Source: Helicobacter salomonis
GTDB lineage: Bacteria > Campylobacterota > Campylobacteria > Campylobacterales > Helicobacteraceae
Direction of reading: 5' to 3'
Assembly (NCBI RefSeq): GCF_017979425.1
Contig: NZ_JAERIS010000002.1
Location: 23,615-87,614 of the forward strand
Length of the DNA stretch: 64,000 nt
Shown: in pieces, positions 16,801-27,648 of the stretch
How the letters are laid out: each line of letters starts with the position of its first letter
How positions within the stretch are numbered: position 1 is the first letter of the stretch
Position numbers and translations under genes: made by a program
The notes under the pieces: model-generated
What the model was told of the DNA's origin: nothing
The model's database searches: none
What the model saw: the letters and a program-made list of their open reading frames with translations, nothing else

Positions 16801-17757
16801 ATGCGCTTTGGTATCATTGGAGTGGGAGGGTTTATCGCTCCCAAACACCTGCAGGCAATTCAGGAATTAGGGCATATACTCGACTGCGCTATGGATATCC
16901 ATGATAGCGTGCGAGTTTTGGATCAATACGAATTAGATTGTGAATTTTTTAGCAACCTGGAGGATTTGCATTTATATTTGCAGGATTGCGAGGCGCAGGA
17001 AAAATGCCTAGACTACATGGTCATCTGCAGTCCTAATTACTTACATTTCGAGCATATCAAATTTGCGCTCTCCCATGGCATTCATGCTATTTGCGAAAAA
17101 CCCCTTGTTTTAGACCCTGGTGAAATTGATGAGATCAACGCTTTAGAAAAAAAATACAACAGGCGGGTTTTCAATATCTTGCAACTACGCTTACACCCTA
17201 ATCTCATCCAACTTAAAGAGAATGTACAAGCGGAATTGCTCAAAGAACCAGATAAGGTTTATGAAGTTTCTCTGACATATTTAATTTTGCGCGGGAAGTG
17301 GTATTTAAATTCCTGGAAAGGCGATGAAGATAAGAGCGGGGGTCTAGCCAGCAATGTGGGTATCCACTTCTTTGACATGTTGCTAGATATTTTTGGAGGG
17401 GTAGTGGACAATGTGGTGCATGTACATCAAAATGATTGTGTTGGGGGGTTTTTGACCTTAGAGCATGCTAAAATCTCATGGTTTCTCTCCATCAATCCCG
17501 AGCATTTGGGAGTGCACCGCGATAGCGCGTATCGTTCTCTAGTTTTAGAGGGCAATGAGGTTGATTTTAGCGAGGGTTTTGACGATTTGCACACGCAAAG
17601 TTATAAGCAAATTTTAGATGGAGAGGGGATAGGTATTGAGAGTGTGCGCCCGGCAATTGAATTAGTCAATGCTATTAGGTGTATGACACCCGAAGATTTA
17701 GACGAAACATGCCACCCCCTATGTCATAAGGCTCTCCACGCTGTGCCCGCAGAGTGA
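16801..17757 (+). CDS. Gfo/Idh/MocA oxidoreductase, WlbA/WbpB-like sugar dehydrogenase
   Basis: 318 residues. The N-terminal Rossmann domain starts FGIIGVGGFIAPKHLQAI, and the EKPLVLD motif marks the Gfo/Idh/MocA family. The phrase VICSPNYLHFEHIKFAL and the overall length match UDP-N-acetyl-2-amino-2-deoxyglucuronate 3-dehydrogenases (WlbA/WbpB), which oxidise UDP-GlcNAcA on the way to 2,3-diacetamido-uronic acids in O-antigens or protein glycans. No aminotransferase or acetyltransferase partner is nearby. SD AAGGA is six bases upstream of ATG 16801. Confidence 0.82.
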   Translation: MRFGIIGVGGFIAPKHLQAIQELGHILDCAMDIHDSVRVLDQYELDCEFFSNLEDLHLYLQDCEAQEKCLDYMVICSPNYLHFEHIKFALSHGIHAICEKPLVLDPGEIDEINALEKKYNRRVFNILQLRLHPNLIQLKENVQAELLKEPDKVYEVSLTYLILRGKWYLNSWKGDEDKSGGLASNVGIHFFDMLLDIFGGVVDNVVHVHQNDCVGGFLTLEHAKISWFLSINPEHLGVHRDSAYRSLVLEGNEVDFSEGFDDLHTQSYKQILDGEGIGIESVRPAIELVNAIRCMTPEDLDETCHPLCHKALHAVPAE

Positions 17758-17764
17758 GTCGAAG

Positions 17765-18403
17765 TTAAAGTAATCTGAGTTGTTGTTGTTCAAGTAAATA
17801 GACACGCGTGCAGTCGCGCGCCATTTTTTCATCATGGGTAGCTAGAATAAGCGCGCCTTTTTGGGCATAGGTATAGTTATGCATGACTTGCATTACCGCT
17901 ATTGCCGTGGCGTTGTCTAAATTGCCCGTAGGCTCATCTGCAAAAATAATTTTTGGCTTCTTCGTGAGAATACGAGCAATAGAGAGTCGTTGTTGTTGCC
18001 CACCACTCAGTTCTCCCACATTTTGAGATAGGACATGCGCGATGCCTAGAGTTTCTAAGAGTGCGGTGTCGAGAGGTTGTTGACTGAGTACAGAGGCCAC
18101 TTGCAGATTTTCTAGCGCATTGAAGCCTTTAAACAAGTAGTGTGCCTGAAAGATAATGCCGATTTGGTAGCGGCGGATGTGTAGTAGAGTTTTCATGGGC
18201 AGGGCATAGATATCCTCGTGATCGAGCAGGCGCACAACTCCCTCTAGGGGCTTTAACATGGTAGAAAAATGGTTGAGTAAGCTGGATTTTCCACTCCCAC
18301 TTACTCCCAAAAGGGCGATGGATTCCTGAGATCGCACATGCAATTGTAAATCCCTGTAGAGCCAATGTTCGAAACGATGGCCAATGTGAGTGGCTTGTAA
18401 CAT
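17765..18403 (-). CDS. ABC transporter ATP-binding protein, LolD-like
   Basis: 212 residues. Walker [12 protein letters not shown] near residue 33, Q-loop [17 protein letters not shown], signature LSGGQQQR, Walker [13 protein letters not shown]. The '[13 protein letters not shown]' segment is characteristic of the LolD/MacB class. It starts directly after lnt. Counterpart of HP0179. Placement beside lnt makes lipoprotein release from the inner membrane an attractive role, but no LolCE permease is present here. Confidence 0.82.
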   Translation of the reverse strand: MLQATHIGHRFEHWLYRDLQLHVRSQESIALLGVSGSGKSSLLNHFSTMLKPLEGVVRLLDHEDIYALPMKTLLHIRRYQIGIIFQAHYLFKGFNALENLQVASVLSQQPLDTALLETLGIAHVLSQNVGELSGGQQQRLSIARILTKKPKIIFADEPTGNLDNATAIAVMQVMHNYTYAQKGALILATHDEKMARDCTRVYLLEQQQLRLL

Positions 18404-19717
18404 CTAAATCCCCTTATTTTGATCACCCCGTAAGGTGGGTGCGAGGATGTAAGAGGGGGAGAAGTTAGTGCTGTGGATAATGCTCTTGTAAAAACGGCGT
18501 GCATAATATTTGAGCAACATTCTTTGCAAGAAAGGCTCAATACTAGGCACAAACCAAGCATTGTTGCTGAGGATGACAAAGGTATCTGGGCTATGTGGGT
18601 AGGCAAGCGCAGAAGTACCTTCGTAGCACACAAGAGGGCGGAACTTAAAACCTTGCATATCAAAGTCTCTAAAAGAGTCTCCACTCCCTAGCTTTAAAGA
18701 AGCAGGCCCAAAGAAGAGGTTTTCAAAGTAGTCTGCTAGGGCTTTGGGCAGAGGCATGGTTTCCCCAAAAGGAGCTAAGATCACCTTGTGCGCGTATTGG
18801 TATGTATTGCGATCAAATACATAGGTGGAGTTGTAGAGGGTGTTGTGCTCTTGATAGAGCGCACCGGTGATAATGGTGATGTGGGCACTCAATTCTAGCA
18901 ATGTGGAGATGAGTGGGCTGGTGTTAAGCACAAAGGGAAAGGCGGTTTCTGGGAGAATAACCACTTGTTTGTGTTGGGCAATTGCCTCGTGAATGAGAGC
19001 CAAATTATGCTTGACAATGTCTTGTAGGTGATCATGTTGCCACTTGAGATTTTGATCGGTGTGGGTAGTGGCGATTTTGATCTGATCAAAAGCATTGGTG
19101 GGCAAACTAGAGGCGCGCCAATCAATACTCAAAGCCAATAGGGAACAAGCTAGGAGCTTGAGATAGACATGAGTGGAGTTTTTAAAAAATAAAAAGCGTT
19201 CGCTCTCATGAGGTCTGAGCAAGGCAATGGCAATGAGGATGCATAAAAAACTCAGTTTGTCGACTCTAAAAACTGAATAAGCAAAGAAAGACTCGGGCAC
19301 AAACCAATCAAAGCCAAAGGGGTGGATATAACTGGCTAACCATAGGGCGCAAACACGATAAATCAGGGAAGAGCGCCAACATAGCAGATAGAAAATTCCC
19401 CCATAGCATAGCGCAATCAGAATCATCATCAATGGGATCAAAAAGACATAATCACTGTAGCGAAAACTGAGCGCGCACCAATAAAAAAGCCCTAAACCCA
19501 CCAAAAATCCAAAACCAAAGGCTCTATTTTTCTCAACCTGCAGGCAGGCAAGCATACTTAGAGGAGCGAGTAAACTCTCTATACTGATAAGCAACAATGG
19601 GTGTTTCACGAGCATGGAGCCCACATACAAAGGTGCTAGAAAAAGGAGGGCTAGTCCCCAATGTGTGCGCGATATGAGCCAGCCCCACGCAGAATCCCTA
19701 ATCTCTAGCGACGGCAA
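18404..19717 (-). CDS. lnt: Apolipoprotein N-acyltransferase
   Basis: Adds the third acyl chain to the N-terminal Cys of lipoproteins in the inner membrane. About six N-terminal membrane helices (residues 15-195) precede a nitrilase-fold domain with the catalytic Glu in VILPETAFP, the Lys in KVILAPFGETMPLP and the Cys in RPLVCYEGTSALAY, followed by the substrate-gating SNNAWF. I use the TTG at 19717 because GGAG lies five bases upstream; an out-of-frame ATG is embedded there. 437 residues, as HP0180. Confidence 0.92.
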   Translation of the reverse strand: MPSLEIRDSAWGWLISRTHWGLALLFLAPLYVGSMLVKHPLLLISIESLLAPLSMLACLQVEKNRAFGFGFLVGLGLFYWCALSFRYSDYVFLIPLMMILIALCYGGIFYLLCWRSSLIYRVCALWLASYIHPFGFDWFVPESFFAYSVFRVDKLSFLCILIAIALLRPHESERFLFFKNSTHVYLKLLACSLLALSIDWRASSLPTNAFDQIKIATTHTDQNLKWQHDHLQDIVKHNLALIHEAIAQHKQVVILPETAFPFVLNTSPLISTLLELSAHITIITGALYQEHNTLYNSTYVFDRNTYQYAHKVILAPFGETMPLPKALADYFENLFFGPASLKLGSGDSFRDFDMQGFKFRPLVCYEGTSALAYPHSPDTFVILSNNAWFVPSIEPFLQRMLLKYYARRFYKSIIHSTNFSPSYILAPTLRGDQNKGI

Positions 19718-19817
19718 CCATGCTCCTTGTGTATTCCAATATGTCTATAATTTTTAAGCTTACAGAGTTTATAATTCTAGGATAGATTGTCTTAAATTCA
19801 CTTGGAAATGTGCACGG

Positions 19818-20381
19818 ATGGACTACATTGATTTGATCTTAGTGGCTGTTATTCTCATTGTGGGAATTCGCGGGTTTTACAATGGGTTCATCGATGAGGT
19901 GGCGGGCATTTTAGGAATTGTATGTGGTGTGTATTTGGGTTCTAGGCTCGCTTCTGATGTGGGGGCGTGGTTTTCTGCTCGTGTGCACGATTTCCATAGC
20001 CCCTCTGTGGAAAGTTTGATTGGCTTCACTTTAGTGCTTGCGGGTGTGTGGATTTTGTTCTTGATGGTAGGGGTTGTGGTGAGCAAAGCAGTGAGTTTCA
20101 GCAATTTGGGTGCTATTGATAAAGTCTTGGGATTTCTCTTTGCCTGCGCTAAGATGTATTTAGTTTTTGCGTTTTTGTTACATGGCGCGTCCCGTTTTAG
20201 CTTTATGAAATCTATGGATACCTACTTGCGTGCTCACAGCCAACTCTACCCTACCATGCAAGAGATTGCCTCCTATGTCATGCAGCGTCCAGAAGTTCAA
20301 GAATTGGGGAAAGTCATCCAGAGTAGAACACAAGACATGAAAGCAAATCATCCAGAGATTCCACACAGCCCAAGTGAGTGA
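19818..20381 (+). CDS. cvpA: CvpA family membrane protein
   Basis: 187 residues with four hydrophobic segments in the first 125 residues. The CvpA pattern '[22 protein letters not shown]' at the N-terminus and the Gly-rich [12 protein letters not shown] are clear. Family members affect biofilm formation and colicin V export, with an unresolved biochemical role. Counterpart of HP0181, here as there immediately upstream of lysS. Confidence 0.88.
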   Translation: MDYIDLILVAVILIVGIRGFYNGFIDEVAGILGIVCGVYLGSRLASDVGAWFSARVHDFHSPSVESLIGFTLVLAGVWILFLMVGVVVSKAVSFSNLGAIDKVLGFLFACAKMYLVFAFLLHGASRFSFMKSMDTYLRAHSQLYPTMQEIASYVMQRPEVQELGKVIQSRTQDMKANHPEIPHSPSE

Positions 20382-20386
20382 GCCAC

Positions 20387-21877
20387 ATGTTTGAAAATGC
20401 CTATATCCAGCAGCGTCTTCAGAAAGCAGACCAGCTGCGCGCACATGCCCTTAATCCTTATGAAAACCGCGTAACCCGTTCTTTGAATAACGCGCAATTT
20501 TTGCAGAGCTTTAGCGCATTGGGGGAGGGACAAAAAGATACCAAGAGCACGCATGCCTTGGTGGGGCGTGTCAAGTTTGTACGCCTGATGGGTAAGGCGT
20601 GTTTTATCAAAATCGAGGATCAAAGTGCACTCCTGCAGGTCTATCTCTCTCAAAACGATCTGGGGAAAGACGCTTTTGATATTTTTAAAAAATGTGTAGA
20701 AGTGGGGGATATCCTCAATGTAGTTGGCTATCCCTTTGTAACCAAAACCAAGGAGCTCAGTTTACATGCACTCTCCTACAAAGTGCTGACTAAAGCTATC
20801 GTGCCTTTGCCCGAGAAGTTTCATGGCTTGAGTGACATTGAGTTACGCTACCGCCAACGCTATGTAGACCTCATCGCCAACCCAGATGTTAAAGAGGTGT
20901 TTAAAACCCGTAGTCAGATTGTGGCTACTATCCGTCACTTCTTTGAAAAACGAGGGTTTTTGGAAGTCGAAACCCCCATGATGCACCCTATTGCCGGAGG
21001 AGCTAATGCGCGCCCTTTTGTAACCTACCACAATGCCCTAGAAGTGGAGCGTTATCTACGCATTGCTCCTGAATTGTATCTAAAACGCTTGGTAGTAGGG
21101 GGTTTTGAGGCGGTCTTTGAAATCAACCGCAATTTTAGAAATGAGGGCATGGATCACTCCCACAACCCCGAGTTTACAATGCTAGAGTTTTACTGGGCTT
21201 ATAAGACCTATGAGGACTTGATCGCACTTACTCAAGAACTCTTTAAGGAACTCTTGCAAGCCTTAAACTTACCCAGTCAAATCCCCTATCAAGAGCATAC
21301 CATTGATTTTAATGCGATCAGAGTCGTGCGCTTTAAGCAGGCCTTGATGGAAATTGGGGGTTTAGAGACTGGTGTAGTTGAGGATAGCGCAGCACTCCAA
21401 GCTTTCTTGGAACAACAAGGGGTCAAGCTCGAGGGGCTCATCACACATGGCAAACTCTTGGCCGAGGCCTTTGATCTATGCGTAGAATCTCGGTTAATCA
21501 ACCCTACTTTTATTACTGAGTATCCCATTGAAATCAGCCCCTTGGCACGCCGCAGCGATACGCACCCTCACATCGCCGATCGCTTTGAACTCTTCGTCGC
21601 AGGTAAAGAGATTGCTAATGGTTTTAGTGAACTCAACGATCCCCTGGATCAATACCAGCGTTTTGAGGAACAGGCTAAGGCCAAAGAGCATGGAGATGAG
21701 GAGGCGCAGTTTATGGATAATGATTATGTGTGGGCATTAGGGCATGGCATGCCTCCCACAGCTGGGGAGGGGATTGGAATCGATCGTTTGGTAATGCTGC
21801 TCACCAATGCCAGGAGTATTAAGGATGTCATCTTCTTTCCTGCCATGAAACCTTTAAAATCCAATCAAAGTGAATAG
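20387..21877 (+). CDS. lysS: Lysyl-tRNA synthetase, class II
   Basis: Charges tRNA-Lys. N-terminal OB-fold anticodon-binding domain (about 50-145) with [15 protein letters not shown], then the class II catalytic core: motif 1 around [17 protein letters not shown], motif 2 [18 protein letters not shown] and motif 3 [14 protein letters not shown] 20387 ([11 protein letters not shown]) fits the Helicobacter start; a GTG three codons earlier overlaps the cvpA stop. 496 residues. Confidence 0.95.
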   Translation: MFENAYIQQRLQKADQLRAHALNPYENRVTRSLNNAQFLQSFSALGEGQKDTKSTHALVGRVKFVRLMGKACFIKIEDQSALLQVYLSQNDLGKDAFDIFKKCVEVGDILNVVGYPFVTKTKELSLHALSYKVLTKAIVPLPEKFHGLSDIELRYRQRYVDLIANPDVKEVFKTRSQIVATIRHFFEKRGFLEVETPMMHPIAGGANARPFVTYHNALEVERYLRIAPELYLKRLVVGGFEAVFEINRNFRNEGMDHSHNPEFTMLEFYWAYKTYEDLIALTQELFKELLQALNLPSQIPYQEHTIDFNAIRVVRFKQALMEIGGLETGVVEDSAALQAFLEQQGVKLEGLITHGKLLAEAFDLCVESRLINPTFITEYPIEISPLARRSDTHPHIADRFELFVAGKEIANGFSELNDPLDQYQRFEEQAKAKEHGDEEAQFMDNDYVWALGHGMPPTAGEGIGIDRLVMLLTNARSIKDVIFFPAMKPLKSNQSE

Positions 21878-21878
21878 A

Positions 21879-23129
21879 ATGTCCAGAGTTTTTCATTTAC
21901 AGGCCCACGACGCGCAACTCTTCGATCTCATCTGCGAGGAGTTGCAACGCCAAACGGATCATTTGGAGATGATCGCCAGTGAGAATTACACTTTTGAGAG
22001 TGTGATGGAAGCGATGGGGAGCGTTCTTACCAATAAATATGCTGAAGGTTATCCTTCTAAACGCTACTATGGAGGCTGTGAAGTGGTGGATCGCATTGAA
22101 GAATTGGCCATAGAGCGTGCTAAAAAGCTCTTTAAATGCCAATTTGCCAATGTGCAACCCCACGCGGGCTCTCAGGCCAATATGGTAGTCTACCACGCCT
22201 TGCTCAAACCTTATGATCGCATTTTAAGCATGGAGCTCAACAGCGGAGGGCATTTAACCCATGCCTCTCCCGTGAGCTTGACGGGGAAGCATTTTCAGGG
22301 CTTTCACTATGGTCTAAATGCGGAGGGGTGGATCGACTATGAGGAGGTGTTGCGCATTGCAAAAGTGGTGCGCCCTCAGCTGATTGTATGTGGGTATTCT
22401 GCCTATCCTAGAGAAGTGAATTTCAAATACTTCAGAGAGATTGCCGATGAAGTGGGTGCACTCTTAATGGGAGATGTGGCGCATATCGCCGGATTGGTGG
22501 TGGCTGAGGAACATCCCCACCCCTTCCCCCACTGCCATGTCGTTACAACCACCACACATAAAACGCTGCGAGGCCCCAGAGGGGGAATGATTTTGAGCAA
22601 TGATGCCCAGCTCGCTTCCAAGATCGATCGTGCCCTATTTCCCGGCATGCAGGGTGGTCCCTTAATGCATGTGATCGCGGCCAAAGCTGTGGGGTTTTTG
22701 GAAAACCTCAAGCCTGAATGGAAGACCTATGCGGTGCAAGTTAAGCGCAATGTGCAGGCATTGGCTCAAGTGCTCTTAGAACATGGGTTTGAATTGCTTA
22801 GTGGAGGCAGTGATAACCACTTATTGGTGATCCGACTTAAGGATTTTAGCGGAAAAGACGCCCAGCTCGCCCTAGATAGCGCAGGCATCACTACGAACAA
22901 AAATAGTGTGCCTGGAGATACCAGAAGTCCTGTTCTGACAAGTGGGCTCCGATTGGGTTCGGCCGCACTTACCAGTCGAGGCATGCAAGAGGCGGATTTC
23001 ACCTTTGTAGGGAATAAGATTGTAGAAGTGCTCAATAATATCCACGATCGCGATTTCCATGCCCGCACTAGAGGGGAGGTCGTGGCATTTTCTAAACAAT
23101 TCAAAACTTATGATGTGCCAATTTTCTAA
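21879..23129 (+). CDS. glyA: Serine hydroxymethyltransferase
   Basis: PLP enzyme converting serine and THF to glycine and methylene-THF. Seen: [24 protein letters not shown], the PLP-lysine motif [15 protein letters not shown], and the [17 protein letters not shown]-terminal signature. ATG 21879 lies one base after the lysS stop; the frame also has a GTG at 21870. 416 residues. Likely co-transcribed with cvpA-lysS. Confidence 0.96.
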   Translation: MSRVFHLQAHDAQLFDLICEELQRQTDHLEMIASENYTFESVMEAMGSVLTNKYAEGYPSKRYYGGCEVVDRIEELAIERAKKLFKCQFANVQPHAGSQANMVVYHALLKPYDRILSMELNSGGHLTHASPVSLTGKHFQGFHYGLNAEGWIDYEEVLRIAKVVRPQLIVCGYSAYPREVNFKYFREIADEVGALLMGDVAHIAGLVVAEEHPHPFPHCHVVTTTTHKTLRGPRGGMILSNDAQLASKIDRALFPGMQGGPLMHVIAAKAVGFLENLKPEWKTYAVQVKRNVQALAQVLLEHGFELLSGGSDNHLLVIRLKDFSGKDAQLALDSAGITTNKNSVPGDTRSPVLTSGLRLGSAALTSRGMQEADFTFVGNKIVEVLNNIHDRDFHARTRGEVVAFSKQFKTYDVPIF

Positions 23130-23138
23130 AGGAGTGGC

Positions 23139-23681
23139 ATGGTAGAGATGGATTTGAGCCTCATCAAACTGCAAACAGATCACTACTACACGCAGCAAGT
23201 CGGCTTGGGAAGACGCGTGACCTATTTAGGGCGCTGCTTTTACGACAAATTTGAAAAGATCAACGCCACTCTGACATCTATGCTCATTCAAAAACATTGG
23301 CGCAAAGAGATCACCATTGCCCATAACTTGATTTTACCCAACAACAAGGTAGAAAATATTGTCTTAGACTACAATGGCCGTAGTCCGGATCGCTTTTATC
23401 ATAAAGCCCAACTCCTTCTGCGTGAAGAAGGATTCATCAATTTTACAGCCTACGAGAGCAAAACCCCCGGACATTTACATCTTTACATACACAAGGGACA
23501 TACAGAACTAGGAGAAGGTTGCAGATTGGCTAAAACTCTTTCTATGAAGCTTGCCCAAAATTTGCCCAACGAATGGCGTATTTTTCCTAATGGGGATCTT
23601 CCGCCAGATTTCAATATTCTAATTCTGCCCTATGCAGTCTTTGCTAAAGAGAGGGGGGCAAGCTGGGCAAAGCATATGTAA
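23139..23681 (+). CDS. DUF1882 family conserved protein
   Basis: 180 residues, soluble, no signal peptide. AAAGGAG precedes ATG 23139. The block '[47 protein letters not shown]' region (about residues 85-128) is the conserved core, rich in His and Tyr. It is the counterpart of HP0184, always next to glyA in Helicobacter to my knowledge. The name is from memory and no function is known to me. Confidence 0.8.
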   Translation: MVEMDLSLIKLQTDHYYTQQVGLGRRVTYLGRCFYDKFEKINATLTSMLIQKHWRKEITIAHNLILPNNKVENIVLDYNGRSPDRFYHKAQLLLREEGFINFTAYESKTPGHLHLYIHKGHTELGEGCRLAKTLSMKLAQNLPNEWRIFPNGDLPPDFNILILPYAVFAKERGASWAKHM

Positions 23682-23711
23682 TGGGTTTAATACCTAAAAA
23701 AGGACGATTTA

Positions 23712-24728
23712 ATGGATAATTCAGATTTTAGTAAAGACCTCAATAAAAGGCTTGATGAGGCGTTGAACGAACATGAAGCCAAGGGTTCAAAGCTCAAGAA
23801 AATCTTGCTCATTGCTGCGATAGGACTCATTGTTTTGGGAGTGGTGTTGGTGGTTTTTTATAAAAGCACGCGTGAACCTCTCAAAAGTGCATCTATGCCC
23901 CATGAAGAACACTTGCAAAAAGTGGGCAATCTCCATGACAACACCTTTAACAGCAATAATTTTGAGAACCTAACCTTAGAGCCTTCTACTAATGCTAAAA
24001 AAGAAGAAGATAAATTCGATCAAATTGTCAAGGATATCCAGGCTAAGCAGGCACAAAAGGTCCCAGAACCCTCTATTGTCCTCCCTACAAGTCCTTTGGA
24101 CAAACCTGTGGCCCCTCCGCCACCACCCACCCCCGTGTCTAAACCAGAACCCAAACCCAATGAGAAGAAGTCCTCAGAGAAACACAAAGAACATGCCGCC
24201 AAATCCAAGCATGAAAAACACGAAAGGGAGAAGCACGAAAAGGTAGCTCAAAAAACTCCAGAGAAAAAGACTGCACCCAAACCTGAACCTAAAAAAGCTG
24301 TGGCAGAACCCAAGAAAGCTGTGGCAGAAAAAGCTCCAGAAAAACCTAAAGAAGCGCCTAAAGTAGCTAAGGCAGAACCAACTAAGGTGTCCCCCAAGAG
24401 CGAACCTAGCAAGAGTGCACCTCCTACTCCTCAGCCCAAGAAAATGGAAGAAGTCGCCTTTGATCATGCCAAGGGAGAAAAAGAGAATACGACGAAACCG
24501 CAAAAACCCACTATTCCCAAAGGGTTTTACCTACAGGTAGGTGTTTTTAGCAAGACTCCTAATCCAAAATTCATGGAGGCCTTTGTCAAGTATCCCCATC
24601 AGATTCAAGAGCTCAACGGGCAAAAGCGTTACTTGATTGGCCCTTACCCTACCAGAGAGCAAGCAGATACTAAATTGGAAGAAGTGAGCCACAACATCGC
24701 TAAACCCGTGCATGTGGAGATCAAATAG
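23712..24728 (+). CDS. SPOR-domain membrane protein with Lys/Pro-rich linker
   Basis: 338 residues: a charged cytoplasmic N-terminus, one transmembrane helix at about residues 35-55, a long low-complexity Lys/Pro/Glu/Ala linker (about 120-255), and a C-terminal SPOR-like domain ([11 protein letters not shown] ... [20 protein letters not shown]). SPOR domains bind denuded peptidoglycan, usually at division sites, so a septal cell-wall role is likely. Counterpart of HP0185. AAAAGGA is seven bases upstream of the ATG. Confidence 0.85.
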   Translation: MDNSDFSKDLNKRLDEALNEHEAKGSKLKKILLIAAIGLIVLGVVLVVFYKSTREPLKSASMPHEEHLQKVGNLHDNTFNSNNFENLTLEPSTNAKKEEDKFDQIVKDIQAKQAQKVPEPSIVLPTSPLDKPVAPPPPPTPVSKPEPKPNEKKSSEKHKEHAAKSKHEKHEREKHEKVAQKTPEKKTAPKPEPKKAVAEPKKAVAEKAPEKPKEAPKVAKAEPTKVSPKSEPSKSAPPTPQPKKMEEVAFDHAKGEKENTTKPQKPTIPKGFYLQVGVFSKTPNPKFMEAFVKYPHQIQELNGQKRYLIGPYPTREQADTKLEEVSHNIAKPVHVEIK

Positions 24729-24753
24729 TTTAAATCTTGAAAAAGGAGTTATG

Positions 24754-25137
24754 ATGTCATCAGCAAAGCAACAAGTGCACACAGATCACGCCCCCAAAGC
24801 TATTGGTCCTTATTCGCAAGCCATTAAGAGCACGGATCTGCTCTTTGTTTCAGGGCAGTTGGGCATTGATCCTCAAAGCGGAGAATTGCGTGAGGGCATT
24901 CAAAATCAGACAAAGCAAGCCATGGAAAACATGCGTGCTATTCTCAAAGAGGCAGGTTTAGATTTTAATGCAGTGGTCAAGACGACCATTCTGTTGAAAA
25001 ACCTCGAGGACTTTGCCGCGGTGAATGAAATTTATGGAAGTTATTTCACACAGCCTTACCCGGCGCGCGCCACCTACCAAGTTGCTAAACTCCCTAAAGA
25101 TGGCCTTGTGGAAATTGAGGCAATCGCACAGGCTTAA
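24754..25137 (+). CDS. ridA: RidA family 2-iminobutanoate/2-iminopropanoate deaminase
   Basis: Hydrolyses reactive enamine/imine intermediates from PLP enzymes and amino acid oxidation. 127 residues with the family core [22 protein letters not shown] and the C-terminal [20 protein letters not shown] including the catalytic Arg. Two adjacent ATGs (24751, 24754) follow AAAAGGAG; the second has better spacing. It directly precedes dadA, whose imino-acid product RidA would remove. Confidence 0.93.
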   Translation: MSSAKQQVHTDHAPKAIGPYSQAIKSTDLLFVSGQLGIDPQSGELREGIQNQTKQAMENMRAILKEAGLDFNAVVKTTILLKNLEDFAAVNEIYGSYFTQPYPARATYQVAKLPKDGLVEIEAIAQA

Positions 25138-25140
25138 GGC

Positions 25141-26382
25141 ATGCAAAAGGATATTTTGATCATTGGTGGAGGCATTGTGGGTTTGAGTTGTGCTTACGCT
25201 TTACACCATGCAGGCAGGAAAGTTACGCTCATTGAACAAAATGACGGGAGTAATGGAACCTCTTTTGGTAATGCTGGCCTCGTTTCAGCCTTTAAAAAAG
25301 CCCCACTTGCAAGCCCAGGTGTGGTGTGTGATACCCTAAAACTCATGCTCAAGGGACAGGCTCCCCTAAATATCCACTGGGGGTTCAATTTCCAACTCTA
25401 CAAGTGGCTCTGGAAATTTATTAGAAGTGCTAACGCCAAATCTCTCAAGCGCACTTTAGCCCTTTTTGAACGCTATGGCTGGATGAGCCTGGAAATCTAC
25501 CATGAAATGTTAGATAGGGGCATGGATTTTTGGTTTAAAGAAGACGGTCTTTTGATGATCTACACCCTCAAAGAAAATTTTGAGAAAAAACTCAAGGCCT
25601 GCGCGCATTATCCCTCTCACACTTATGAGATTTTTGATCCCAAAGCAACACTGGAGTACATGCCCATTGCTAAAGAGGAGAATATTTGCGGGAGTGTGCT
25701 GCTCAAAGAAAATGCCCATGTAGATGCTAAAGAAGTGATGGAGAGTTTACAGAGCTATCTCAAGAGTGTGGGTGTAGAATTCTACTACAATGAGGAAGTC
25801 CTCGACTTTGAATTTGGCGCTCAGAAAATCAGTGGCGTGATCACCAATCGCGAGAAGTTCGAAGCACAAACTATCATTTTAGCCACAGGGGCTAACTCTT
25901 ATTTGCTCAAAAAAACCCATAATGATTTTTTAATGATGGGCGCAAAGGGCTATAGCCTCACTTTTGAAATGCCCGAAGAGCTCAAACCCAAAACTTCCTC
26001 TCTTTTTGCAGATATTTTCTTGGCCATGACTCCACGCCGTAATAGTGTGCGTATCACCTCCAAGCTCGAACTCAACACGAGTGATCCAGGGATTGTCCGC
26101 GCTCAAATTGAAAATATTCAGAAAAATTTTGCAACCTTTACACGCCCCTTTGACATGCAAAATGTCCAAGAATGGAGCGGGTTTAGGCCCTTAACACCCA
26201 ATGATATCCCCTATTTGGGCTATGATTCTCGCTATCAAAATCTAGTGCATGCCACAGGATTGGGTTGGCTGGGAATCACTTTTGGACCTGCGGTGGGGAA
26301 AATCATCGCCGAGCTCATTGCGTGTGGGTGTAATGAAAAGAGCGCAGATATCATGCTCTTTTCTGCCTTTTTTAGAGAATGA
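25141..26382 (+). CDS. dadA: D-amino acid dehydrogenase, small subunit type
   Basis: Membrane-associated FAD enzyme that oxidises D-alanine and other D-amino acids, passing electrons to the quinone pool. Dinucleotide motif DILIIGGGIVGLSCAYAL at the start; C-terminal FAD contacts in ATGLGWLGITFGPAVGK. 413 residues, counterpart of HP0943. It starts three bases after ridA. In H. pylori an alanine permease gene (HP0942) follows; here alr follows after 75 bases. Confidence 0.9.
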   Translation: MQKDILIIGGGIVGLSCAYALHHAGRKVTLIEQNDGSNGTSFGNAGLVSAFKKAPLASPGVVCDTLKLMLKGQAPLNIHWGFNFQLYKWLWKFIRSANAKSLKRTLALFERYGWMSLEIYHEMLDRGMDFWFKEDGLLMIYTLKENFEKKLKACAHYPSHTYEIFDPKATLEYMPIAKEENICGSVLLKENAHVDAKEVMESLQSYLKSVGVEFYYNEEVLDFEFGAQKISGVITNREKFEAQTIILATGANSYLLKKTHNDFLMMGAKGYSLTFEMPEELKPKTSSLFADIFLAMTPRRNSVRITSKLELNTSDPGIVRAQIENIQKNFATFTRPFDMQNVQEWSGFRPLTPNDIPYLGYDSRYQNLVHATGLGWLGITFGPAVGKIIAELIACGCNEKSADIMLFSAFFRE

Positions 26383-26457
26383 ACGCCCTTGATTGCATTA
26401 TAAAGATCGCTTCAAAATGGGTTTGGAAATTGTCTTTACCCATGCCACGAGAATTCT

Positions 26458-27594
26458 ATGCTTCCCACGCGCGCTAGTTATGTAGAGATTAATACTCAAG
26501 CTTTGGCGCATAATTTTCAAGTGATGCGCACTCTTCTTGGTCCCCAAATGGAAATCATGGCGGTAGTCAAGGCCAATGCTTATGGATGCGGCGCGCTGGA
26601 GGTTAGCCGTGTATTCATTGAGCAGGGGGCAGCTTATTTGGGGGTGGCCACTTTAGATGAAGCGCTCGAGATACGCCAGGAATTTAAAACAATCCCCATT
26701 CTGATATTGGGCTTCACTCCCGATCACATGGCAGAGAGCCTGATTAAGGCCAATATCACCCAGACCTTGTTTTCTCAGAAACAAGCGTGTCATTTCTCTG
26801 ATATGGCGCTCAAATTAGGGCGCAAACTCAAGGTTCATATCAAGGTCGACACAGGCATGAGTCGTTTGGGTTATTTTCCAACCCCTAAGAATGCGCGCAT
26901 CATCGCTAAGATCGCACAACTTGAGGGCTTAGAAGTGGAGGGTATTTTCACGCACCATAGCAATGCCGATGCGCTCTATCATAATTACGCCCAGCAGCAG
27001 GCTGTACGCTTTGTAGACTTTCTAGCCCGTCTTGAGCGCGTGGGACTAGAATTTAAGTATAAGCACATGGCCAATAGTGCAGCTGCTATCTGCCTACCCT
27101 CTTTTGGTATGAACTTGGTACGCATTGGTTTAGCACTCTATGGCCTGCATCCCTCTATTTACACAGAGCATGCCCTGCAACAACGCCATTTGGCTTTGCG
27201 CCATGTGCTCACGCTCAAAGCGCACATTGTTTCTTTGAAGAGCATTCCTGCGGGAAGATTGGTAGGTTATGGGGAAGATTATTATTGCATCAAGAAGACG
27301 CGCGTAGGTGTCTTGCCTTTGGGCTATGGAGATGGATTTTCCAAAATCTTAGGCAACAAAGCTTGGGGGCTCTTACATGGACAAAAAGTACCTGTCATTG
27401 GGGGAGTGTGTATGGATCAATGTTTTATCAAACTCGATTCCATGCGTGCGCAAGAGGGAGATGAAGTGGTGCTCCTGGGGGATCCGCTGAGTGGAGCCAT
27501 GGGTGCGGGAGATATTGCTAAAATCTTGGGGATTATCAATTATGAAGCCATCACCATGCTCACCAAGCGCCTGCCTCGTGTGTATTACACCTAG
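26458..27594 (+). CDS. alr: Alanine racemase
   Basis: PLP enzyme interconverting L- and D-alanine for peptidoglycan. The PLP-lysine is in MAVVKANAYGCGA (about residue 39), the substrate-contact HIKVDTGMSRLGY block follows, and the second active-site loop with the catalytic Tyr is in LPLGYGDGFSK. 378 residues, counterpart of HP0941. Together with dadA it controls the D-alanine pool. A TATAAA at 26399-26404 could give it its own promoter. Confidence 0.95.
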   Translation: MLPTRASYVEINTQALAHNFQVMRTLLGPQMEIMAVVKANAYGCGALEVSRVFIEQGAAYLGVATLDEALEIRQEFKTIPILILGFTPDHMAESLIKANITQTLFSQKQACHFSDMALKLGRKLKVHIKVDTGMSRLGYFPTPKNARIIAKIAQLEGLEVEGIFTHHSNADALYHNYAQQQAVRFVDFLARLERVGLEFKYKHMANSAAAICLPSFGMNLVRIGLALYGLHPSIYTEHALQQRHLALRHVLTLKAHIVSLKSIPAGRLVGYGEDYYCIKKTRVGVLPLGYGDGFSKILGNKAWGLLHGQKVPVIGGVCMDQCFIKLDSMRAQEGDEVVLLGDPLSGAMGAGDIAKILGIINYEAITMLTKRLPRVYYT

Positions 27595-27648
27595 TTGGTC
27601 TTCTAAGACATGGAGATTTTCTAATCTAGCTACGGGAGGTCTACAATC

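Noticed and set aside
24020..24503. Frames antisense to the SPOR-protein linker
   Set aside because: They are Phe/Ser-rich mirror translations of a Lys/Pro-rich low-complexity region with no start signals.
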